Below are positions 36,404-46,078 of a stretch of 64,000 nucleotides of DNA, in pieces. The notes under the pieces were generated by a model. The model made no database searches and was not told where the DNA came from. It saw nothing but the letters and a program-made list of their open reading frames with translations. The DNA lies in contig BLMJ01000224.1 of NCBI GenBank assembly GCA_011960625.1, positions 1 through 64,000 of the forward strand. Direction: 5' to 3'. This DNA is from Lachnospiraceae bacterium (lineage in GTDB: Bacteria > Bacillota > Clostridia > Lachnospirales > Lachnospiraceae). A program made the translations under genes and the position numbers. Position 1 is the first letter of the stretch; each line of letters begins with the position of its first letter.

Positions 36404-38071
36404 CTACTTAGGCAGCTTAAAGGAGCTCTTTAAAGATACAATTCGGTTAAATACCAAGTTATCCGGCGAAGAATCCTTAGAATCAATACAGAAGTACCCA
36501 TTTCTCACAAACTGGAAGCTGTCGCATCCCTTTGCATCCGCGAAGCTATCCTCCACGTAGCACTCCTTGCGGACAGTCAGGGAATTAGGATTCAGGTTCA
36601 GAGATCCGTCCTCCTTATTGTAGACCCCCTTCTCCTCGTCCACCAGATTCTCATACAGGCGCACCTCCGCCTGTTTTGCGCAAGATGCCTCCACCCAGTG
36701 GATCGTACCTTTCACCTTCCGTCCGGTAAATCCAGTGCCGCACTTTGTCTCTGGGTCGTAGGTACAGTGAACCACAGTCACATTCCCCTCGGCGTCCGTC
36801 TCGTAGCTTACGCATTTCACAAAGTATGCATGCATCAGGCGCACTTCATTCCCCGGGAACAGACGGAAATACTTCTTCGGAGGCTCAATCATGAAATCCT
36901 CCCGCTCAATGTAAAGCTTACGTCCAAAAGGCAGCTTACGCATCCCAAGCTCTGGGTTCTCCAGATTATTCTCTACTTCCAGATACTCCGTCTCGCCTTC
37001 CGGGTAGTTGTCAATCACCAGCTTAATCGGATCCAAAACCGCCATCATACGGGGACGCTTCAGTTTTAAATCCTCCCGGATACAGTATTCAAGCATCGCA
37101 TAATCCACGGAACTCTGGCTCTTGGATACGCCGCACATATCGATGAACATCTGGAGCGACTCCGGCGTAAACCCTCTTCTTCTGAGCGCCGCAATGGACA
37201 CAAGCCTTGGGTCGTCCCATCCGTCCACAATGCCCTCCGTCACCAACTTCTTAATATATCTCTTCCCCGTCACCACATTGGTCAGATACAGCTTGGCAAA
37301 CTCAATCTGCCGCGGCGCAGGGTCAAACTCACACTCTTTCACCACCCAGTCATAGAGCGGCCTGTGATCCTCGAACTCCAGGGTACAGATGGAGTGGGTA
37401 ATCTTCTCTACCGCATCCTCAATGGGATGGGCGAAATCATACATCGGGTAAATGCACCATCTATCCCCCGTATTGTGGTGCGCCATATGCGCCACGCGGT
37501 AAATCACCGGGTCGCGCATGTTGATATTCGGGGAGGCCATGTCAATCTTGGCCCGCAGTACCTTCTCCCCGTCTTTCACCTTACCCTCTTTCATCTCTTC
37601 AAACAGACGCAGGTTCTCCTCCACGCTGCGGCCGCGGTAGGGGCTGTTCTTTCCCGGCTCCGTCAACGTGCCCCGGTATTCCCTAATTTCATCCGCGCTT
37701 AACTCACAGACAAACGCTTTCCCTTTCTTGATCAGCTTCATGGCACATTCATACATCACTTCAAAATAATCGGATGCAAAATACAGATGGTCTTTAAAAT
37801 CCGCGCCAAGCCATTCCACATCTTCCTTGATGGACTCCACGAACTCCATATCTTCCTTCGTAGGGTTCGTGTCGTCGAACCGAAGATGGAACGTCCCCTT
37901 ATACTTCTTGGCCAGACCAGAGTTCAACAGGATAGACTTGGCATGCCCAATATGAAGGTATCCGTTGGGCTCCGGCGGGAATCTGGTACAGACCTGGGTA
38001 TAGACTCCCTCAGCCAAATCCTTATCTATCTCCTGCTCAATAAAATTTCTGGAAACTGTCTCTTCTCCCAT
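36404..38071 (-). CDS. glnS: Glutaminyl-tRNA synthetase
   Basis: Class I synthetase charging tRNA-Gln with glutamine, 555 residues. HIGH motif in [15 protein letters not shown] (about 31-45); the second signature (MSKRKL in E. coli) appears as [12 protein letters not shown], followed by the diagnostic GWDDPRL and GFTPESL. The C-terminal two beta-barrels bind the anticodon. Many Clostridia use GatCAB instead of, or along with, GlnRS; no gat genes are seen here. Strong AAGGAGG precedes the ATG. Confidence 0.96.
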   Translation of the reverse strand: MGEETVSRNFIEQEIDKDLAEGVYTQVCTRFPPEPNGYLHIGHAKSILLNSGLAKKYKGTFHLRFDDTNPTKEDMEFVESIKEDVEWLGADFKDHLYFASDYFEVMYECAMKLIKKGKAFVCELSADEIREYRGTLTEPGKNSPYRGRSVEENLRLFEEMKEGKVKDGEKVLRAKIDMASPNINMRDPVIYRVAHMAHHNTGDRWCIYPMYDFAHPIEDAVEKITHSICTLEFEDHRPLYDWVVKECEFDPAPRQIEFAKLYLTNVVTGKRYIKKLVTEGIVDGWDDPRLVSIAALRRRGFTPESLQMFIDMCGVSKSQSSVDYAMLEYCIREDLKLKRPRMMAVLDPIKLVIDNYPEGETEYLEVENNLENPELGMRKLPFGRKLYIEREDFMIEPPKKYFRLFPGNEVRLMHAYFVKCVSYETDAEGNVTVVHCTYDPETKCGTGFTGRKVKGTIHWVEASCAKQAEVRLYENLVDEEKGVYNKEDGSLNLNPNSLTVRKECYVEDSFADAKGCDSFQFVRNGYFCIDSKDSSPDNLVFNRIVSLKSSFKLPK

Positions 38072-38150
38072 ATTGTTCCTCCTTGTAGATACTTACATAA
38101 CATTGTGTTCCTTATCTTATCATAAAAAATATGGCGAAACAAGGTGGTTT

Positions 38151-38852
38151 TTACAGCCGTTTCTTAAGAAGCAGTAAGGCCTGTGCAATAATCGCGCCAT
38201 GGTCTGCCGCCGTCATCCCCTGATCTGTCACAGAATAACGCGCTTCCTTGATAATCCCATCCGTACTGATTTCTTCTTCAACCGTAGCTGTCGTATCCAA
38301 ACCTCTTTCTTGATTCTCCAAGTGTAAGGCATATGTATTCTTCGACCTGCTGCCTTCCTGCTTTTCTTCAAGCAGCTCCAGACGAACCTTGCACCATGCG
38401 GCGTCTGCGGCGTCGTCCCCTGCCCTAACCTTTACCTCATTTTCATCCACCAACGCCATATACGCCGTGGTGATTACCCTAGAGCGGGGGTCTCTGTCAT
38501 AATTTCCGTAGGTAGCAACCTGCTCCATTAAGAGTCCCTGCACCCCCGTCTCCTCCTCCAGCTCCCTTCTTGCAGTATCCGCAAGGTTTTCCTTCATATT
38601 GACAAAACCTCCCGGCAGGGCCCATGTCCCAATACATGGATGGTTGCTGCGCTTGACCATAAGAAGGCTTAATCCCTCCAAAGATGGCGCAAGCTTCCCT
38701 GAATGGGAAAAAATAAGGGCGTCTGTAGTACAGCTTGGGGACTCATATTCTCTCGGATCATAGGCTTCCAAAAATTCTTCCAGCGACTCGCCCTGTATAT
38801 TCCTTTCCCCGTTTCCCCGAAACCGAGACAAATCTGCTAAAAATGACGGCAT
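38151..38852 (-). CDS. NUDIX hydrolase
   Basis: A 233-residue protein. The start at 38852 (MPSFLADLS) has AGGAGG nine bases upstream, while the ORF-track start at 38861 abuts it. The NUDIX box is complete: GFVNMKENLADTARRELEEETGV (about residues 82-104 of the ORF, G-x5-E-x7-REL-x-EE-x-G). The domain layout, with a C-terminal helical region, resembles ADP-ribose or nucleotide-sugar pyrophosphatases, but the substrate cannot be read from the sequence. It stands between glnS and tRNA-Thr. Confidence 0.9.
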   Translation of the reverse strand: MPSFLADLSRFRGNGERNIQGESLEEFLEAYDPREYESPSCTTDALIFSHSGKLAPSLEGLSLLMVKRSNHPCIGTWALPGGFVNMKENLADTARRELEEETGVQGLLMEQVATYGNYDRDPRSRVITTAYMALVDENEVKVRAGDDAADAAWCKVRLELLEEKQEGSRSKNTYALHLENQERGLDTTATVEEEISTDGIIKEARYSVTDQGMTAADHGAIIAQALLLLKKRL

Positions 38853-38873
38853 GCTTCTCATCCTCCTATTATG

Positions 38874-38902
38874 AAAAAAAGTCCTTGAGAATCAAGGACT
38901 TT
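38874..38902 (-). terminator. Terminator of tRNA-Thr
   Basis: AAAGTCCTTGA / TCAAGGACTTT stem on the minus strand with a run of T residues, immediately after the tRNA. Confidence 0.85.
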
Positions 38903-38908
38903 CAAAAA

Positions 38909-38981
38909 AGCTGCCTAGCGGAATCGAACCGCCGACCTCCGCCTTACCAAGGCGACGCTCTACCGACTGAGCCAAGGCAGC
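38909..38981 (-). tRNA. tRNA-Thr (anticodon GGT)
   Basis: A 73-base cloverleaf: acceptor GCTGCCT / AGGCAGC, D-arm GCTCAGTCGGTAGAGC, anticodon loop TTGGTAA giving GGT, T-arm GGTTCGATTCC. CCA is not encoded. Confidence 0.97.
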
Positions 38982-39005
38982 TTACATGCGATATGCAACA
39001 GTGAT

Positions 39006-39034
39006 ACTATACAATATTCCCCCTCTCTTGTCAA
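39006..39034 (-). promoter_or_regulatory. Promoter of tRNA-Thr
   Basis: Minus strand TTGACA, 17 bases, TATAGT, 24 bases before the tRNA. Confidence 0.88.
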
Positions 39035-39118
39035 TATCATTTCTTACTTTTTTCCAACTTTTTTCTACATTTTTTCACCTCTTTTTCTAACAGTTCAAAT
39101 GATATTTTCTAAATTCTC

Positions 39119-39147
39119 TTGTCCAAATCCATTTTTAGTGATATGAT
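39119..39147 (+). promoter_or_regulatory. Promoter of the folate operon
   Basis: Plus strand TTGTCC, 17 bases, TATGAT. Transcription would start near 39154, downstream of the ORF-track start of folC, which in fact overlaps this -35 box. Confidence 0.7.
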
Positions 39148-39184
39148 TAACACCGATGAAAATACAATGAAAGGAAACGAGAAC

Positions 39185-40495
39185 GTGACCTACAAAGAAG
39201 CAAGGGTATATTTGGACGGTGTGTCGAAATACGGAAGTGTACTTGGTCTGGGTACGATTCACAAGCTGTTGTGCGAGCTTAACAATCCGCAGAAGGATCT
39301 TAAGTTCATACATATTGCCGGAACCAACGGCAAAGGCTCTGTACTTGCATACACCTCCACCATATTGAGCAAGGCAGGATACAGAGTCGGACGTTATCTT
39401 TCGCCAACAGTGGTTTCCTATCTGGAACGGATTCAGGTAGACGGACAATGGATACCAGAAGACGTATTTGCTACGCTGACCACAATGGTCCAGGAAGCTA
39501 TTGCCCGTATGGAAGCAGCCGGTGAGACCCTCCCGACTGTATTCGAGATAGAGACAGCAATAGCTTTTTTATATTTTAAGGAGCAAGGCTGCGATCTGGT
39601 CGTGTTGGAGTGCGGCCTTGGCGGGTCGACGGACGCCACCAATATCATAGAAAATACGCTCCTATCCGTCTTTACTTCTATAAGCCGAGATCACTTGGGG
39701 ATTCTTGGAAATACACTGGAAGAGATTGCCGCCGTAAAATCAGGAATTATAAAACCAGGGTGTAGGGTTGTCTCGGGAACACAGCCCAAAAAAGTGCTGC
39801 AGATCTTAAAACAACGGGCAGAAGCTCTCCGCTGTCCCTTTATATGTGCAGATGAGAAACAAGCCCTGCTGCTGAAAGAAGACTACGACGGACAGCTTCT
39901 ATCCTATAAAGGAATTGAGAAGGTTTACTGTCCCCTTGCAGGGCGGCATCAAATCGGCAATGTCGTTACTGCGCTAGAAACCGTCTTTACACTCCGAGCA
40001 CTGGGCTACCACATTACAGACGACGCCCTTCGCCAGGGGCTTAAGGAAACCGTCTGGCTTGGACGCTTTACCTGCATCGGCACAAATCCCCTCTTCATCA
40101 TAGACGGGGCCCACAATGAAGACGCCGCAAGGAGACTTCGGGAGACATTGGAGGTCTATTTCCCCGAAAAACAGTTTATCTATATTGTAGGGGTGTTTCG
40201 CGATAAGGAGTATGAAGAGATCGCAAAAATCATGGGGCCTCTGGCCAAATCCGTATATACTGTAAAGCTTCCCGATTCCGCCCGTACACTTCCGGCCTCA
40301 GAGCTTGCAAAGGTTATGAGACGGCATTGTAAGAATGGAATATCCATACAGGCCGAGGATAGTATCAAAATGGCGGTAAAGAATGCCCTTACGGAGGCTA
40401 AGGAAACGGATATCCTCCTTTCTTTTGGTTCTCTTTCGTATCTTGGGCAGGTCATGTCGGACTTTGAGCTTTTATCTGCTTCGTCTATGGCTTAA
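39185..40495 (+). CDS. folC: Folylpolyglutamate synthase / dihydrofolate synthase
   Basis: Adds glutamate to dihydropteroate and polyglutamate tails to folates, ATP dependent. The GTG at 39185 (MTYKEARVYLDGV) has AAAGGA nine bases upstream and agrees with family N-termini; this gives 436 residues, the usual length. The track start at 39119 lies inside the promoter. P-loop HIAGTNGKGSV, VLECGLGGSTDATN and the C-terminal FIIDGAHNEDAA are all present. It is the first gene of the folate operon. Confidence 0.95.
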   Translation: MTYKEARVYLDGVSKYGSVLGLGTIHKLLCELNNPQKDLKFIHIAGTNGKGSVLAYTSTILSKAGYRVGRYLSPTVVSYLERIQVDGQWIPEDVFATLTTMVQEAIARMEAAGETLPTVFEIETAIAFLYFKEQGCDLVVLECGLGGSTDATNIIENTLLSVFTSISRDHLGILGNTLEEIAAVKSGIIKPGCRVVSGTQPKKVLQILKQRAEALRCPFICADEKQALLLKEDYDGQLLSYKGIEKVYCPLAGRHQIGNVVTALETVFTLRALGYHITDDALRQGLKETVWLGRFTCIGTNPLFIIDGAHNEDAARRLRETLEVYFPEKQFIYIVGVFRDKEYEEIAKIMGPLAKSVYTVKLPDSARTLPASELAKVMRRHCKNGISIQAEDSIKMAVKNALTEAKETDILLSFGSLSYLGQVMSDFELLSASSMA

Positions 40496-40547
40496 GAGCA
40501 ACAAACAAAATAAGCAAATTAATTTCATTTTTTAAGGACATAATAAT

Positions 40548-41108
40548 ATGGTAAATCAGAACAAAATCAAACAGGCGGTCCGCCTTCTATTAGAGGGAAT
40601 CGGTGAGGATATTTCCAGGGAGGGCCTTCTTGACACACCGGACCGTATCGCCAGGATGTATGGGGAACTCTTTGGCGGAATGGAGGAAGACGCCGGCGAA
40701 CACCTAAGCCGGACCTTCCACGCAGACAGCAGTGAGATGGTGCTTGAGCGAGATATTACCTTCTATTCTACCTGCGAACATCATATGCTGCCCTTTTATG
40801 GGAAAGTACATATTGCCTACATTCCAGACGGCAAGGTGGTGGGACTTAGCAAGCTTGCCCGCACTGTGGATGTATTTGCAAGGCGGCTGCAGCTCCAAGA
40901 ACAGTTGACCGGCCAGATTGCCGACGCACTTATGAAGCATATGCAGCCGAAAGGCGTGCTTGTTATGGTGGAAGCAGAGCACCTTTGCATGTCCATGCGG
41001 GGAATAAAAAAACCAGGGAGTCAGACGGTAACGCTGGCGCAGCGCGGGGTCTTTGAAACCAGGCCTGAGCTGGAAGAGCGTTTTTTCCGGATGCTTAAGC
41101 AGCAATGA
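40548..41108 (+). CDS. folE: GTP cyclohydrolase I
   Basis: First committed step of the pterin branch: GTP to 7,8-dihydroneopterin triphosphate. At 186 residues it has normal length. Zinc and active-site motifs include [14 protein letters not shown] and the second zinc Cys in EHLCMSMRG. It overlaps the following HD-domain gene by four bases (ATGA). Confidence 0.97.
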   Translation: MVNQNKIKQAVRLLLEGIGEDISREGLLDTPDRIARMYGELFGGMEEDAGEHLSRTFHADSSEMVLERDITFYSTCEHHMLPFYGKVHIAYIPDGKVVGLSKLARTVDVFARRLQLQEQLTGQIADALMKHMQPKGVLVMVEAEHLCMSMRGIKKPGSQTVTLAQRGVFETRPELEERFFRMLKQQ

Positions 41109-41593
41109 GACTCTCCTTCATCCAAAATCACCCCCTCTACGTCTCATCCTATGAAAGACTGCAGGAGCTTGAAAAAAACCGCAGCTTTTGCCGCCATCAG
41201 ATAAACCATTACTTAGACGTGGCCAGAATCGCTTATATTCTGAATCTGGAAGGGCAGCTTGGCATCAGCCGAGAGCTCATCTATGCGGCGGCTCTTCTCC
41301 ACGATATTGGCAAGAGCCGGCAGTATGAGGCACAGATTCCCCATGAGCTTGCAAGTGAAACAATCGCAGCCCAGATTCTTTCTGATATGCCGCCTGAGAT
41401 TTCATTTTCCCAAAATGAGCAAGGACAAATTCTCACGGCAATCCGTGGACATCGGCGGCTTAGAGAGGCTGCCGAGCCCTTGGAACTCCTTCTATATAAA
41501 AGTGACAAGCTGTCACGGGCCTGTTTTGCCTGCCCCGCCAAAGCAGAGTGTAACTGGAGCCTTGACAAGAAGAATATGAAAATTGGATTATAG
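41105..41593 (+). CDS. HD-domain phosphohydrolase in folate operon
   Basis: A 162-residue protein with an HD metal-binding core: His in [19 protein letters not shown] near residue 60, and a later Asp in [11 protein letters not shown]-terminal Cys pair ([10 protein letters not shown]) might add metal binding. Its start overlaps the folE stop (ATGA), showing translational coupling. The position between folE and folP suggests a role in dihydroneopterin triphosphate dephosphorylation, the missing phosphatase step of folate synthesis, but that is an inference; a general HD hydrolase role is also possible. Confidence 0.8.
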   Translation: MRLSFIQNHPLYVSSYERLQELEKNRSFCRHQINHYLDVARIAYILNLEGQLGISRELIYAAALLHDIGKSRQYEAQIPHELASETIAAQILSDMPPEISFSQNEQGQILTAIRGHRRLREAAEPLELLLYKSDKLSRACFACPAKAECNWSLDKKNMKIGL

Positions 41594-41632
41594 CAACCGT
41601 AAACAACCCAAACACATCATGGAGATTCAATT

Positions 41633-42433
41633 ATGATTATAGGAAAAAAGGAATTTGACACAAACAAGCATACTTACATCATGGGAATCCTGAACGTTAC
41701 GCCAGACTCCTTTTCCGACGGCGGCAGGTTCCTTTGCCCAGACGCCGCGTTAAGACATGCGGAGGAAATGGTTCGAGACGGAGCAGATATTCTGGATGTG
41801 GGGGGTGAATCCACACGTCCCGGACATGTTAAGATTAGTGACGAAGAAGAGATTTTTCGAACCGCGCCTGTGATTGAAAAATTAAAACAAGAATTTGATA
41901 TTCCCATTTCCATTGATACCTACAAAAGTACTGTGGCCGAAGCCGCACTTCAGGCAGGGGCGGACCTTGTGAACGACATCTGGGGCCTGAAATATGATTC
42001 CCGTATGGCAAAGCTTATTGCAGACTATAAGGTTGCCTGTTGTCTGATGCATAACCGAAAAGAGGCTGTTTATGAGGATTTTCTATCGGATTTTATGGAG
42101 GATATGCGAAAATGCATCCAGATTGCCAAAGAAGCGGCCATTGCTGACGATAAGATCATTTTAGATCCAGGAGTTGGATTTGGGAAGACTTATGAGCTGA
42201 ATCTTGAGATTATTCGAGAAGTGGGCCGGATGCAGGAATTGGGCTATCCTGTCCTTCTCGCGGCCTCCCGAAAGTCGGTAATCGGGCTGACGCTTGACCT
42301 TCCCGCCGATCAGAGAGAAGAAGGAACCCTTGCCACTACCATTTATGGGGTAATGCATGGCTGCTCCTTTGTGAGAGTCCACGATGTAAAAGGGAATCGA
42401 AGGGCCCTAAAGATGATAGAAGCGATCATATAG
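41633..42433 (+). CDS. folP: Dihydropteroate synthase
   Basis: Joins p-aminobenzoate to the pterin pyrophosphate; the sulfonamide target. At 266 residues it is normal length. Motifs GILNVTPDSFSDGG, VGGESTRPG, NDIWGL, and SRKSVIG near the C-terminus are all typical. Spacing to the HD gene is 39 bases and to folBK 18 bases. Confidence 0.97.
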   Translation: MIIGKKEFDTNKHTYIMGILNVTPDSFSDGGRFLCPDAALRHAEEMVRDGADILDVGGESTRPGHVKISDEEEIFRTAPVIEKLKQEFDIPISIDTYKSTVAEAALQAGADLVNDIWGLKYDSRMAKLIADYKVACCLMHNRKEAVYEDFLSDFMEDMRKCIQIAKEAAIADDKIILDPGVGFGKTYELNLEIIREVGRMQELGYPVLLAASRKSVIGLTLDLPADQREEGTLATTIYGVMHGCSFVRVHDVKGNRRALKMIEAII

Positions 42434-42451
42434 TATTTGCCAGGAGGACAT

Positions 42452-43282
42452 ATGGACCAGATTAAAATACAGAATTTGGAAATATTCGCACATCATGGAG
42501 TATTTCCAGAGGAAAATGTGCTTGGACAAAAATTCCTTGTCACTGCCACCCTATATACGGATACAAGAACTGCCGGTAAGACGGACGATTTGGAGTTCTC
42601 TATTCACTACGGAGAGATTTGCCAACGGATGGAACATTTTCTGACCACAAATACCTTCAAGCTGTTGGAGAGCGCCGCCGAAGAGCTGGCAGAAATGCTC
42701 CTTCTTACCACTCCCCGCTTAGAGAAAATTCGTCTGGAGATTAAAAAACCTTGGGCTCCAATCGGGCTTTCACTTGAAACTGTCTCGGTTGAAATTGAAC
42801 GCAGATGGCATACAGCCTATATTGCGTTGGGCTCTAATATGGGCGACAAGGAACAGTATCTTACACAGGCCATTGACGCACTAAGCAAGGCTTCTTCTTG
42901 TAAGGTGTCACAGGTTTCCTCTTTCCTTCGTACGAAGCCTTACGGGGTCACAGACCAGGATGATTTTCTGAATGGCTGCCTTAAGCTTCGCACCCTTTTA
43001 ACGCCTCAGGAATTGCTTAAGGTGCTTCATGGGATTGAGAAGGACGCCGGAAGGGAGCGCGTTCTGCGCTGGGGACCTAGAACGCTGGATTTGGACATCA
43101 TCTTCTATGATGATTGGATTGTGGAAGACAATGATCTGTGTATTCCCCATGTGGATATGCATAGACGGGAATTTGTGCTAAAACCCTTACATGAGCTTGC
43201 CCCTTATATGCATCATCCATGTACCGGCAGAACGGTTCAGGAGATGTTAGAAACGCTATGCCCTTCGTTCGCTGTGAAATGA
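42452..43282 (+). CDS. folBK: Fused dihydroneopterin aldolase / HPPK
   Basis: A 276-residue bifunctional enzyme of the same pathway. The start at 42452 has AGGAGG; the track start is an upstream TTG. Residues about 1-118 are dihydroneopterin aldolase (GVFPEENVLGQKFLV, catalytic His and Lys region LEKIRLEIKKP). Residues about 120-276 are 6-hydroxymethyl-7,8-dihydropterin pyrophosphokinase (YIALGSNMGD, RWGPRTLDLDI). The fusion is common in Clostridia. It is the last gene of the folate operon. Confidence 0.96.
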   Translation: MDQIKIQNLEIFAHHGVFPEENVLGQKFLVTATLYTDTRTAGKTDDLEFSIHYGEICQRMEHFLTTNTFKLLESAAEELAEMLLLTTPRLEKIRLEIKKPWAPIGLSLETVSVEIERRWHTAYIALGSNMGDKEQYLTQAIDALSKASSCKVSQVSSFLRTKPYGVTDQDDFLNGCLKLRTLLTPQELLKVLHGIEKDAGRERVLRWGPRTLDLDIIFYDDWIVEDNDLCIPHVDMHRREFVLKPLHELAPYMHHPCTGRTVQEMLETLCPSFAVK

Positions 43283-43298
43283 TTTTCAGATAAGAAAA

Positions 43299-43336
43299 GA
43301 CCCGCCAGATTTCTGTTTGTTCTGGCGGGTCCTTTT
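43299..43336. terminator. Bidirectional terminator, folate operon versus polysaccharide operon
   Basis: GACCCGCCAGA / TCTGGCGGGTC hairpin with an 11-base loop and T-runs on both sides. It ends both the plus-strand folate operon and the 20-kb minus-strand cluster. The minus-strand wbpE stop is within a few bases. Confidence 0.85.
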
Positions 43337-44468
43337 AACATGCTGGATTACAGTAGCTTTTTATTTCGTTTGCAATTATTGTAATATTCTCTTCACTAAG
43401 ATAAGGATGGATTGGTAATGATAATACTTTCTGACACAATTCCTCCGTCACAGGACAACTGATATACTTCTTTAAATCCTGAAACGCTGCCTGCTCATGC
43501 ATCGGCTTCCAGTAATATACCATAGCCGGTATTCCCTTCTCTTTTAAATATGCCTGTAATCCATCCCGTTGTTCCTGGCTTTCTAACTGGATGGTATACT
43601 GCGCCCAGCTAGAATACATTCCTTCTTTCACAATCGGTGTCTTTACCACTTCTTTCAACAACTCTGTGTATCTTTCGGCGGCTCTGTTCACCGCCTCTAA
43701 CTCATACTCTTGAAATGCCTTAAATTTCACTTGCAAAACCGCCGCCTGCAGGGTATCCAGTCTGGAGTTCCATCCAATCCTCACATTATCATACTTGAAA
43801 CTCCCTTTTCCATGGACCTTCAGCGATCGAAGATATGCCGCCGTCTTATCGTCATTGGTAAACACTGCTCCTCCATCTCCATAGCAGCCTAAGGGTTTTG
43901 CCGGAAAAAAGGAGGTGGTGGCTGCATCTCCAAAACTGCAGGCTTTCCTCCCCTCTATCTCTCCTCCAAACCCTTGGGCTCCGTCTTCCAATAATAACAG
44001 TTGGTACTTTTCCGCTATCTTTGCAAGCTTTAGATAATCGGCCGGCTGGCCGAACAAATCCACGGCTATGACGGCTCTTGGTTTCAGTTTCCCTTCCTCC
44101 TTCACCGCCTTTATTGCCCGCTCTAAGGATTCTATATCTGCATTAAACGTATCTCGTTCTACGTCATAGAAGACCGGTACCGCCCCCTCGAAGGAAACCA
44201 CTTCTCCCGATGCAAAAAACGTAAAATCTGGTACAAATACCGCGTCTCCTTCTTTTATCTCCCAGGCCATCAGCATCATCGACAGTGCGTCCGTCCCATT
44301 TCCGCAGGCAATGCAATGCTTCACTCCTACATATTCTGCCAAAGCCCCTTCAAGCTCTGTTACCTGCCTTCCGCTGATAAAATTCCCTTCTTCTATGACC
44401 TGATGTATCGCCCTGTCAATCTCATCCTTTAGAACCCTGTATTGTTCTTTTAGATCCCTAAACTGCAT
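43335..44468 (-). CDS. WbpE-like sugar aminotransferase (DegT/DnrJ family)
   Basis: PLP-dependent aminotransferase of 377 residues. The start at 44468 ([10 protein letters not shown]) has GGAAGGG upstream; the track start is 9 codons too far. The PLP lysine lies in [15 protein letters not shown] (about 180), with EDGAQGFGG just before. It resembles WbpE, which aminates UDP-3-keto-GlcNAcA at C3. The neighbours encode the other four steps, which supports the specific call. It is the last gene in the operon. Confidence 0.9.
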   Translation of the reverse strand: MQFRDLKEQYRVLKDEIDRAIHQVIEEGNFISGRQVTELEGALAEYVGVKHCIACGNGTDALSMMLMAWEIKEGDAVFVPDFTFFASGEVVSFEGAVPVFYDVERDTFNADIESLERAIKAVKEEGKLKPRAVIAVDLFGQPADYLKLAKIAEKYQLLLLEDGAQGFGGEIEGRKACSFGDAATTSFFPAKPLGCYGDGGAVFTNDDKTAAYLRSLKVHGKGSFKYDNVRIGWNSRLDTLQAAVLQVKFKAFQEYELEAVNRAAERYTELLKEVVKTPIVKEGMYSSWAQYTIQLESQEQRDGLQAYLKEKGIPAMVYYWKPMHEQAAFQDLKKYISCPVTEELCQKVLSLPIHPYLSEENITIIANEIKSYCNPAC

Positions 44469-45003
44469 AATGATTTTCCCTTCCGCATTTTTCACACCTA
44501 ACGCCCTTTTTTATGACCTCTCCACATTCGCATACCCAGCCGATTTGTCTGGCCGGTATTCCTGCCATCAAAGCATAGTCTGGTACGTCTGAGGTCACCA
44601 CAGCTCCCGCTGCAATCATTGACCATCTTCCTATGGTATGTCCGCACACAATGGTTGCGTTCGCCCCCACAGTTGCCCCTTCTTTTAAAACTGTTTTTTT
44701 ATACCCTGCTCTTCCCTTCGGGTATCTGGCTCTTGGCGTAAGGTCATTGGTGAATACCATAGATGGGCCGCAGAATACGTCGTCCTCTATCTCCACTCCC
44801 TCGTAAATAGACACATTGTTCTGGACCTTTACCCCATTTCCTATTTTTACATCACTGGACACATTTACATTCTGTCCAAAGGAGCAGTTCTCTCCAATGC
44901 TTGCCCCGCTCTGAATGTGGCAGAAATGCCATATTTTTGTCCCTTTTCCTATGGTTACCCTCTCATCCACATAACTGCTTTCGTGTACAAAATAATCACT
45001 CAT
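44458..45003 (-). CDS. WbpD-like N-acetyltransferase (left-handed beta helix)
   Basis: A 181-residue LbH hexapeptide-repeat acetyltransferase. The start at 45003 ([10 protein letters not shown]) overlaps the dehydrogenase end by 8 bases; the longer track start lies inside that gene. Hexapeptide repeats run from residue 15 to 150 ([24 protein letters not shown]). It probably acetylates the 3-amino group of UDP-GlcNAc(3N)A. The C-terminal tail carries two CxC/CxxC pairs (CECG, CEKCG), a small zinc-ribbon-like addition also seen in some relatives. Confidence 0.9.
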   Translation of the reverse strand: MSDYFVHESSYVDERVTIGKGTKIWHFCHIQSGASIGENCSFGQNVNVSSDVKIGNGVKVQNNVSIYEGVEIEDDVFCGPSMVFTNDLTPRARYPKGRAGYKKTVLKEGATVGANATIVCGHTIGRWSMIAAGAVVTSDVPDYALMAGIPARQIGWVCECGEVIKKGVRCEKCGRENHYAV

Positions 45004-46078
45004 TTTCAAATTCTCCAGCCATATCCGTACTTGCAAATTGAGTCAAGGGAAGTCTTACTGCCTTCCCTTCCTTCTGACTCTTATAGATTGCCAATACAAG
45101 CTCCAATGCATTTTTTCCTGCATGTGCGTCTACATAGGGCGCCCTGTTATTTTCAATCGCATCTATCACATCTGCATAGAGGCTTGTATGTCCGTTGCCG
45201 TATACATTGCTCGTCTGTTCTTTCAGCCCCTTATTCGCCTGGTCTTTGTCTGTCTCGTCTGAAAAGCTCCACACATCAATATTGTTTGTGGACTTCCCGC
45301 CTATTTTCACGGTTCCATTTTCGCCAAACAGATACAGTGTCTCTTCTAAATTCTGTGGATAGACGTTGGTGGTTCCTTCAATCGTCCCAATAGCGCCGTT
45401 TTTAAATTTTACTACCGCCATTCCCACATCCTCGGCTTCCAGATAATCATGGAACTGCTGTCTGGTGGCCCCGTAAACCTCTTCGATGTCAGTCCCCATC
45501 ACCCAGCGCAGCAGGTCGATACCGTGTATGCACTGATTCATAAGCGCGCCCCCGTCCTGGGCCCAGGTGCCTCTCCAGGGAGCCTGTGTATAGTAGCCTT
45601 GATTCCGATTCCACCGCACATGAATAGAGCCGTGAGATAGTTTCCCAAATCTCCCGGCCTCCAAAGCTTTCCGCATTTCCTGAACTGCAATATTAAATCT
45701 GTTTTGATGACAGGCGGATACCTTTACCTGTTTTTCCTCTGAGAGCTGAATAATCCGCTTGGCATCCGCCATATTCATTGCCATAGGCTTCTCGATAATT
45801 ACATGAATACCATGGTCAATGCAGTAGAGGGCAATCTGAGCGTGGCTTCCGCTTTCGGTGGCAATTCCTACAAGCTGAATGTCATTTTCCTGAATTAATT
45901 TTTTGTAGTCTGTGTAGCGTTTGATTGAGGTATGATGATGTAAATCATGTTTTTCTAACAGTTGTTCCATATGTTCTGGGATAATATCACAGACGGCAGT
46001 GAGTTCTAAGTTGTTGTTTTGGACTGCTTTGATATGGTTTGCCGCGATTCTTCCGCAGCCTATTAATGCATATTTCAT
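44996..46078 (-). CDS. WbpB-like Gfo/Idh/MocA dehydrogenase
   Basis: A 360-residue NAD-dependent oxidoreductase. N-terminal Rossmann motif [10 protein letters not shown], the [11 protein letters not shown] run that contains the catalytic Lys, and the C-terminal domain with [15 protein letters not shown] (His/Asp active-site region). In Pseudomonas WbpB oxidises the C3 hydroxyl of UDP-GlcNAcA. The start ATG overlaps the epimerase stop by one base (coordinate 46078). Confidence 0.9.
   Translation of the reverse strand: MKYALIGCGRIAANHIKAVQNNNLELTAVCDIIPEHMEQLLEKHDLHHHTSIKRYTDYKKLIQENDIQLVGIATESGSHAQIALYCIDHGIHVIIEKPMAMNMADAKRIIQLSEEKQVKVSACHQNRFNIAVQEMRKALEAGRFGKLSHGSIHVRWNRNQGYYTQAPWRGTWAQDGGALMNQCIHGIDLLRWVMGTDIEEVYGATRQQFHDYLEAEDVGMAVVKFKNGAIGTIEGTTNVYPQNLEETLYLFGENGTVKIGGKSTNNIDVWSFSDETDKDQANKGLKEQTSNVYGNGHTSLYADVIDAIENNRAPYVDAHAGKNALELVLAIYKSQKEGKAVRLPLTQFASTDMAGEFENE

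Noticed and set aside
38735-39004. Plus-strand 89-residue ORF over tRNA-Thr
   Set aside because: It is a shadow crossing the NUDIX gene start, a terminator and the tRNA.
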